NCBI GenBank assembly: GCA_944332105.1
Contig: CALVJI010000040.1
Span: forward strand, 1 to 10,306
Length of the DNA stretch: 10,306 nt
Reading direction: 5' to 3'
Origin: an uncultured Bacilli bacterium
GTDB lineage: Bacteria; Bacillota_I; Bacilli_A; RF39; UBA660
A model generated the notes under the pieces. The model did no database searches and was not told the DNA's origin. It saw only the letters and a list, made by a program, of their open reading frames with translations. The first letter of the stretch is position 1. The number at the start of each line of letters is the position of its first letter. Shown here piece after piece: positions 6,992-10,306 of the stretch. The position numbers were made by a program, and so were the translations under genes.

Positions 6992-7960
6992 ATGAAAAGC
7001 GACATCATTAAACGAATTTTAAGGAAAGTAAAACAATATGAAGAAATTGTTATAGCTAGACATGTAGGACCAGATCCAGATGCAATTTGCAGTCAACTAG
7101 CCTTACGTGATGCTATTTTAGAACGATATCCAAAAAAGAAAGTGTATGCGGTAGGAACAGGTGTTTCTAAATTTAAAAAGTATGGAAATTTAGATAAAGT
7201 AGATGTAAGCACTTTACATCATGCACTTTTAATTACTACGGATGTACCTAATTTTTACCGAGTAGATGGTGTGGATGGCTTAAAATTTAAGGAAGTTATT
7301 AAGATTGATCATCATCCTTTTGAAGAAGATTTTGGAGGGATTGAATGGATCGATGAGAAGGCTAGTAGTACTTGTCAAATGATTGCTTTCCTATTAATGA
7401 AAAGTAAATGGACTATTTCTAATGAAGTCGCTTCGAACCTTTTTTTAGGAATTGTCTCTGATAGTGATCGCTTTTTGTTATCCTATACTTCAGTAGAAAC
7501 TTTTGAAATTGTGACGGATTTATTGAAACGCACCAAAATTCCTTTTACAGAACTTTATGAAAAGCTTTATGAACGTCCGCTTGAAGAAATTCGTTTTCGG
7601 GGATATTTGGCTGATCATTTAGAGGTAACTGAAAATGGTTTTGCGTATGTGGATATTTCTGCTGAAACAATTTTAGAATATCATGTTGATACGGCGACCG
7701 CCTCTAATATGATTAATGATTTTAATTTTATTAAAGATGTCTATGTTTGGTGTTTTGTAACTCATGATATAAAAAATGAAGTGTATAAGGTCAATATTAG
7801 AAGTAAAGGACCAGTTATTAATGAGATTGCTTCTCGATATCATGGTGGTGGTCATAAGTTTGCCAGTGGTGTAAGAACAAAAGAACGATGTGATATAGAT
7901 CATCTTTTAAAAGAGTTAGATGAAGCATGTAAAGCGTATAAGGAGGCAGGACAGAGTTGA
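6992..7960 (+). CDS. nrnA: DHH/DHHA1 phosphoesterase, NrnA-type nanoRNase/pAp phosphatase
   Basis: NrnA-type enzymes degrade 2-5 nt RNA fragments and dephosphorylate pAp in the cytoplasm, using manganese. Measured from the ATG at 6992, the protein has 322 residues. DHH motifs are present: H24 and PDPDA (27-31), TDVP with D84, DHHP at 106-109, and SDSDRF with D157. The DHHA1 substrate-binding motif is at 285-293 (GGGHKFASG). An upstream ATG at 6944 in frame lies inside ackA and has no ribosome site; the chosen start has AAAGAGG six bases before it. The stop overlaps the TTG start of pta by four bases. Its place between ackA and pta is unusual. Because DHH/DHHA1 members vary in substrate (pAp, nanoRNA, c-di-AMP products), the exact activity is inferred. 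Confidence 0.9.
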   Translation: MKSDIIKRILRKVKQYEEIVIARHVGPDPDAICSQLALRDAILERYPKKKVYAVGTGVSKFKKYGNLDKVDVSTLHHALLITTDVPNFYRVDGVDGLKFKEVIKIDHHPFEEDFGGIEWIDEKASSTCQMIAFLLMKSKWTISNEVASNLFLGIVSDSDRFLLSYTSVETFEIVTDLLKRTKIPFTELYEKLYERPLEEIRFRGYLADHLEVTENGFAYVDISAETILEYHVDTATASNMINDFNFIKDVYVWCFVTHDIKNEVYKVNIRSKGPVINEIASRYHGGGHKFASGVRTKERCDIDHLLKELDEACKAYKEAGQS

Positions 7961-8958
7961 AGTTTATTGAAAAATTAAAAGAACAAGCAAAGCAAGAGAG
8001 AAAACGAATTGTTTTACCAGAAGCAGTAGATGAACGTATTTTAGAAGCTAGTGAGATTTTACTAAAAGAGCAACTTGTTGAAGTTATTTTATTAGGAAGT
8101 CAGGAAGAAATTTTTCATAAACGACCATCTTTAAAAGGTATGACTGTGATTAATCCTATGCAAAGTGAACTTACAGAGAAATTTGCTAAAGACTTATATG
8201 AATTGCGCAAAGAAAAAGGGATGACTTTAGAAGAAGCATACCGTTTATTAACCGAAGACTTTATGTATTTTGCGTGTATGCTTGTTAAAGAAGGTATGGC
8301 TGATGGCGTGGTAAGTGGAGCGATTCATTCGACCGCGAATACTTTACGTCCAGCATTGCAGATTATTAAAACAAAGCCTAATGCTAAGTTTGTCTCTTCT
8401 TTTTTCTTAATGGAAATTCCTAATTGTGAGTATACTTCAGATGGTTTGTATTTATTTAGTGATTGCGCTTTAGTGCAGAATCCAACGAGTGAAGAGCTAG
8501 CCGATATTGCCATTTCGAGTGCAAGAAGTTTTGAAGCTTTAACAGGGAAGGTGCCTTATGTTGCAATGTTGTCTCATTCGACAAAGGGAAGTGCTCATCA
8601 TGCGGATGTTGACAAGGTGGTAAAGGCAACAAAGTTAGCTCAAGAAATGGCGCCAGATATTCAAATTGATGGGGAACTTCAATTGGATGCAGCAATTGTT
8701 TCTAGTGTAGGTCAAACTAAAGCTCCGGATAGTAAAGTGGCTGGTCGGGCGAATGTATTAATATTTCCCGATTTAGATGCTGGTAATATTGGCTATAAGT
8801 TAGTACAAAGATTTGCTCATGCAGATGCTTATGGCCCTGTAACACAAGGAATGTATGCACCAGTTAACGATTTATCTCGTGGTTGTACGGTCGATGATAT
8901 TGTGGGAACTGTAGTAATTACAGCCGTTTTAGCACTACAAATGGAAAGAGAGAGGTAA
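7957..8958 (+). CDS. pta: Phosphate acetyltransferase
   Basis: Pta converts acetyl-CoA and phosphate to acetyl phosphate and CoA, which AckA then uses. The 333-residue protein is the short, single-domain type. It shows KRIVLPEA near 16-23, MADGVVSGA near 113-121, KAPDSKVAGRANVLIFPDLD and GNIGYKLVQR in the C-terminal half, and PVNDLSRGC with S307-R308 followed by DD at 313-314. These correspond to the catalytic Ser-Arg-Asp set of the Methanosarcina enzyme. The start is TTG: it overlaps the nrnA stop (TTGA), and AAGGAGG (7940-7946) lies ten bases upstream. No ATG of suitable position exists, so coupled translation from nrnA is likely. The superoxide reductase starts three bases after its stop. 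Confidence 0.97.
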   Translation: MKFIEKLKEQAKQERKRIVLPEAVDERILEASEILLKEQLVEVILLGSQEEIFHKRPSLKGMTVINPMQSELTEKFAKDLYELRKEKGMTLEEAYRLLTEDFMYFACMLVKEGMADGVVSGAIHSTANTLRPALQIIKTKPNAKFVSSFFLMEIPNCEYTSDGLYLFSDCALVQNPTSEELADIAISSARSFEALTGKVPYVAMLSHSTKGSAHHADVDKVVKATKLAQEMAPDIQIDGELQLDAAIVSSVGQTKAPDSKVAGRANVLIFPDLDAGNIGYKLVQRFAHADAYGPVTQGMYAPVNDLSRGCTVDDIVGTVVITAVLALQMERER

Positions 8959-8961
8959 AAA

Positions 8962-9333
8962 ATGAAAGAATTGGAATTAAAAAAATGCTCTGTTTGTGGA
9001 GCAATTGTGAAAGTTGTAGAAAACAAAAATAACAGTCGGTTTATTTGCTGCGGCAAAGAAATGGACGATGTTCTACCTAATAGTGTAGATGCTAGTTTTG
9101 AACGTCATGTTCCTGAAGTTCATGTTGAGGATGAAATGATGTTTATTAAAGTGAATCATGTAATGGAAGAAAACCATTATATCGAATGGGTATTAGTGAA
9201 AACCGAAAATAGTATTCATGAATTTTTCTTTAAACCAGGTGATGAATGTGAATTGCAAATTCCTTATACTGGTCCAGCACTTGTTTATGCTTATTGTAAT
9301 TTGCATGGTTTGTGGCTTAAAGAAGTAGAGTAG
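8962..9333 (+). CDS. dfx: Superoxide reductase / desulfoferrodoxin
   Basis: This enzyme reduces superoxide to hydrogen peroxide without making oxygen, as anaerobes prefer. The 123 residues hold both centres. The desulforedoxin-like N-terminus has C9, C12, C29 and C30 (CxxC...CCGKEM) for one iron. The catalytic iron site has H49, H66, H72, C112 and H115 (the last two in CNLHG). The usual EKHVP loop reads ERHVP (47-51), so the lysine that helps draw superoxide is replaced by arginine, keeping the charge. The usual HPM reads HVM. AGAGAGG at the end of pta is the ribosome site, and the start is three bases after the pta stop, so it belongs to the ackA operon. Its TAG stop lies inside one copy of a 10-bp direct repeat flanking a MITE-like insertion. 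Confidence 0.94.
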   Translation: MKELELKKCSVCGAIVKVVENKNNSRFICCGKEMDDVLPNSVDASFERHVPEVHVEDEMMFIKVNHVMEENHYIEWVLVKTENSIHEFFFKPGDECELQIPYTGPALVYAYCNLHGLWLKEVE

Positions 9334-9335
9334 TT
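9326..9335 (+). repeat. Left 10-bp direct repeat (putative target duplication)
   Basis: TAGAGTAGTT here includes the dfx stop codon (9331-9333). The identical decamer is at 9519-9528 on the other side of the inverted-repeat segment, as expected of a target-site duplication. Confidence 0.6.
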
Positions 9336-9518
9336 AAGGCAATCGCATAAAAATTTTACGTAAAGTAAGAAAAGCCTTATAAATACTAGAAAAAAGTAAA
9401 AATTTAAGTATTTTTGCAGATAACAAATAATTAGATTAAAAATTGATGAATTTTTGCACAAAACCTTATTTTATACGATTTTGCTTATGTCAATACTATT
9501 TTTTATGCGATTGCCATA
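9336..9518. mobile_element. MITE-like element with 16-bp terminal inverted repeats
   Basis: GGCAATCGCATAAAAA (9338-9353) is the exact reverse complement of 9500-9515. The outer limits of the pair span 178 bases, and similarity between the arms continues imperfectly for about 25 bases further in. Outside lie two and three extra bases, then identical decamers TAGAGTAGTT (9326-9335, 9519-9528). The interior is AT-rich, has no reading frame of note, and holds a 7-bp hairpin AAAAATT/AATTTTT at 9438-9455. Short length, paired termini, flanking duplication and lack of coding capacity are the marks of a miniature inverted-repeat transposable element. The parent family was not recognised. A large folded non-coding RNA or extended terminator is a less likely alternative, given the flanking duplication. 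Confidence 0.65.
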
Positions 9519-9528
9519 TAGAGTAGTT
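9519..9528 (+). repeat. Right 10-bp direct repeat (putative target duplication)
   Basis: This second copy of TAGAGTAGTT lies three bases after the right inverted repeat. Its last two bases are the first two of the -35 element of the small RNA promoter. Confidence 0.6.
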
Positions 9529-9554
9529 GAATATTTAAAAAAGTATGCTATAAT
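9527..9554 (+). promoter_or_regulatory. Promoter of small RNA copy 1
   Basis: TTGAAT (9527-9532), a 16-base spacer, then TATAAT (9549-9554) preceded by TGC, giving a full extended -10. The same arrangement recurs exactly 399 bases downstream. Start expected near 9561. Confidence 0.8.
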
Positions 9555-9560
9555 AATGTT

Positions 9561-9722
9561 AGAAAGAGACATCTCTTTCTAAATCGGAAGAATATACTAT
9601 AATGTATATTCAAGGACGTAAAAGAACCATCTGATTTTCTCATGTTAGATGTTTCTCAGTCCTAAATTTTTATGGTGAGAAAACACCTATTCAATGAAGA
9701 GTAGGTGTTTTCGTTAATTTTT
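9561..9722 (+). ncRNA. Structured small RNA copy 1, candidate type I antitoxin
   Basis: About 160 bases lie between a strong extended -10 promoter and an intrinsic terminator, with no reading frame. Predicted hairpins in order are AGAAAGAGA/TCTCTTTCT (9561-9580), then GAATATAC/GTATATTC around the loop TATAAT (9590-9611). A long hairpin follows, AGGAC/GTCCT (9613-9663) with inner CATCT/AGATG. The terminator stem (9679-9712) comes last. It converges on the minus-strand toxin gene, and the two transcripts should overlap at their 3' ends. This is the geometry of Fst par, TxpA/RatA and BsrG/SR4 type I systems. The antitoxin role is inference from that geometry. Confidence 0.72.
9679..9722. terminator. 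Terminator of small RNA 1, probably also of the toxin mRNA
   Basis: GAAAACACCTA (9679-9689) pairs perfectly with TAGGTGTTTTC (9702-9712) around a 12-base loop, followed by a T-run (9717-9722). On the minus strand the stem ends in TTTTC, so termination there is plausible but weaker. The T-run touches the toxin stop codon. Confidence 0.82.
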
Positions 9723-9798
9723 AATCCTTTTGGGAAGGATAAATTTTTGAGAGTACTATTAAAAGTACAATCAAGATTATTAAATAATCCAAATTCAT
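9721..9798 (-). CDS. 25-residue hydrophobic peptide, candidate type I toxin
   Basis: The minus-strand ATG at 9798 opens a 25-codon frame to a TAA at 9721-9723. After MNLDY the peptide is almost entirely Leu/Ile/Val (LIILIVLLIVL), followed by a polar, charged tail (SKIYPSQKD). One membrane helix with a charged C-terminus is the plan of Fst-like type I toxins. A good promoter lies 85 bases upstream (9883-9911), and a convergent small RNA meets it at the shared terminator. The ribosome site is not ideal: GAGGTGG ends 14 bases before this ATG and is better placed for another ATG at 9808 in a different frame. AAGGA lies very close to the toxin ATG. The C-terminal half is conserved in the decayed second copy, with Val to Ile and Gln to Lys changes in this frame. 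Toxicity is inferred, not shown. Confidence 0.65.
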   Translation of the reverse strand: MNLDYLIILIVLLIVLSKIYPSQKD

Positions 9799-9815
9799 TT
9801 CCTTTCATAGGACCA

Positions 9816-9849
9816 CCTCGCTTCCTAAAATGTGTAAATAGGACCGAGG
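9816..9849 (-). promoter_or_regulatory. Toxin leader hairpin hiding the ribosome site
   Basis: On the toxin strand, CCTCG (9849-9845) pairs with CGAGG (9820-9816), and the inner TAGGA/TCCTA arms (9839-9843, 9823-9827) extend the stem. CGAGG contains the GAGG of the ribosome site, so folding would block translation, as in the leaders of several type I toxins. Confidence 0.6.
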
Positions 9850-9882
9850 AAAAACACCTAACGTTCAGATAGTTCTAAATAA

Positions 9883-9911
9883 ATTATATAATAATAAGCT
9901 ACCAAAAGCAA
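9883..9911 (-). promoter_or_regulatory. Toxin gene promoter
   Basis: On the minus strand, TTGCTT (9911-9906), a 17-base spacer, then a perfect TATAAT (9888-9883). Start near 9876, giving a leader of about 78 bases and an mRNA of about 200 bases to the shared terminator. Confidence 0.75.
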
Positions 9912-9925
9912 ATTGATAAAAAAGT

Positions 9926-9953
9926 TTGAAATTCACCTTTTGTATGCTATAAT
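9926..9953 (+). promoter_or_regulatory. Promoter of small RNA copy 2
   Basis: TTGAAA (9926-9931), a 16-base spacer, then TATAAT (9948-9953) with TGC before it. Architecture is the same as copy 1, so it is presumably active. Confidence 0.78.
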
Positions 9954-9959
9954 AATTCT

Positions 9960-10118
9960 AGAAAGAGACATCTCTTTCTAAATTGGAAGAATATACTATA
10001 ATGTATATTCAAGGACGTAAAAAGAACCATCTGATTTTTCACGTGTTAGATGTTTTTCAGTCCAGAATGTGGAATGCGAAAACACTTATTCAATGAAGAG
10101 TAGGTGTTTTCTTTTTTT
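9960..10118 (+). ncRNA. Structured small RNA copy 2, candidate orphan antitoxin
   Basis: This is the second copy of the plus-strand small RNA, 399 bases after the first. The first hairpin (9960-9979, extended to 10 bp by outer T-A) and the GAATATAC/GTATATTC hairpin are kept exactly. In the terminator stem a C-to-T change leaves a G-U pair, so pairing is preserved. The third hairpin carries substitutions, several in its loop. The convergent toxin of this copy is broken, so the RNA may be an orphan that could still act on the first toxin mRNA in trans. Confidence 0.68.
10078..10118 (+). terminator. Terminator of small RNA 2
   Basis: GAAAACACTTA (10078-10088) pairs with TAGGTGTTTTC (10101-10111), including one G-U pair, followed by seven T's (10112-10118). 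Confidence 0.85.
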
Positions 10119-10173
10119 AATCCTTTTTGGAAGGATAAATTTTTGAGAGTATTATTAAGATTTCTGTATCCAA
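10117..10173 (-). pseudogene. Remnant of a second toxin gene
   Basis: The minus-strand frame keeps the toxin tail ILIILSKIYPSKKD and an aligned TAA stop (10117-10119). About half of the hydrophobic core is missing, and an in-frame TAA (10176-10174) stands just before the remaining LD codons. The bases further upstream still resemble the first toxin leader (GTCCT... to TTGGAT), but both ATG codons and the GAGG ribosome site are gone. No promoter like that of copy 1 was found. Confidence 0.65.
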
Positions 10174-10306
10174 TTATTTTATATTCTAAAAGGACAATTC
10201 GGATTCGGTGATAAAACCTTAAAAAATACGTTACAATTCACAGCCAAAGAAACAAAAGTGGATTAAAATACAATAAAAAATCAAAGAGCACATGTTGATA
10301 AGTAAA
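10174..10306. other. Right edge, no supported gene
   Basis: A plus-strand frame open from 10159 to a TAA at 10264-10266 reads protein-like (GQFGFGDKTLKNTLQF) but has no start codon. It may be a fragment of another gene, or chance. An ATG at 10292 follows AAAGAG by three bases and could begin a gene running off the window, but only five codons are visible. Confidence 0.25.

Larger units (their letters stand above)
9544..10158 (+). repeat. Tandem duplication, 399-bp period, of small RNA and toxin 3' end
   Basis: 9544 to about 9758 is repeated at 9943 to about 10157 with scattered substitutions. The first about 80 bases, covering the extended -10 and two hairpins, are nearly identical. Terminator arms and the toxin 3' end are also kept. 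The toxin 5' half is intact only in the first unit. Confidence 0.85.

Noticed and set aside
8325..9056. Several minus-strand frames opposite pta and dfx
   Set aside because: They are shadows of strongly recognised genes, with no ribosome sites or family features.
9598..9603. TATAAT inside the second hairpin of the small RNA as another promoter
   Set aside because: No -35 at suitable distance. The element is the loop of a perfect hairpin conserved in both copies.
10159..10266. Plus-strand frame with GQFGFGDKTLKNTLQF
   Set aside because: It has no start codon and overlaps the decayed toxin copy. It is listed only as an unsupported fragment.

Overview
The window comes from an AT-rich, low-GC Firmicute-type genome (Bacilli or Erysipelotrichia-like; this is inference). 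The evidence is the ezrA, cysteine desulfurase, thiI and acetate kinase set, strong AGGAGG-type ribosome sites, many intrinsic terminators, and the standard code (two genes end in TGA). A superoxide reductase and an acetate kinase/phosphotransacetylase pair suggest an anaerobic, acetate-forming, fermentative cell. From memory, ezrA, nifZ, thiI and ackA lie in the same general neighbourhood in Bacillus subtilis.

Layout. 1-310 holds no intact gene: a perfect 13-bp inverted repeat, then a GC-rich island encoding a broken C-terminal fragment with a C-type-lectin/DUF1566-like look. A terminator (469-505) closes this part. 620-4064 is a tight cluster: ezrA (divisome regulator), a HAD-family 5'-nucleotidase-like phosphatase, and a cysteine desulfurase. 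A terminator follows, then thiI (4146-5327). The desulfurase probably feeds sulfur to ThiI for tRNA 4-thiouridine. thiI converges on a small DUF1540 gene; their stop codons overlap inside one shared bidirectional terminator. Divergent from it is an unrecognised 49-codon gene (5542-5691) with its own ribosome site and terminator.

5785-9333 is a four-gene operon: ackA, nrnA, pta, dfx. AckA and Pta interconvert acetyl-CoA, acetyl phosphate and acetate. A DHH-family nanoRNase/pAp phosphatase lies between them, and a superoxide reductase ends the operon.

9334-10306 is the most unusual part. A 178-bp segment with perfect 16-bp terminal inverted repeats, bracketed by 10-bp direct repeats, sits exactly at the dfx stop codon (MITE-like). 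It is followed by what looks like a type I toxin-antitoxin locus. This has a strongly promoted structured small RNA on the plus strand, converging through a shared terminator on a 25-codon hydrophobic peptide gene on the minus strand, whose leader can hide its ribosome site. The small RNA is repeated 399 bp downstream with promoter and terminator intact, but the second toxin is decayed. The last about 130 bases contain no gene I can support.
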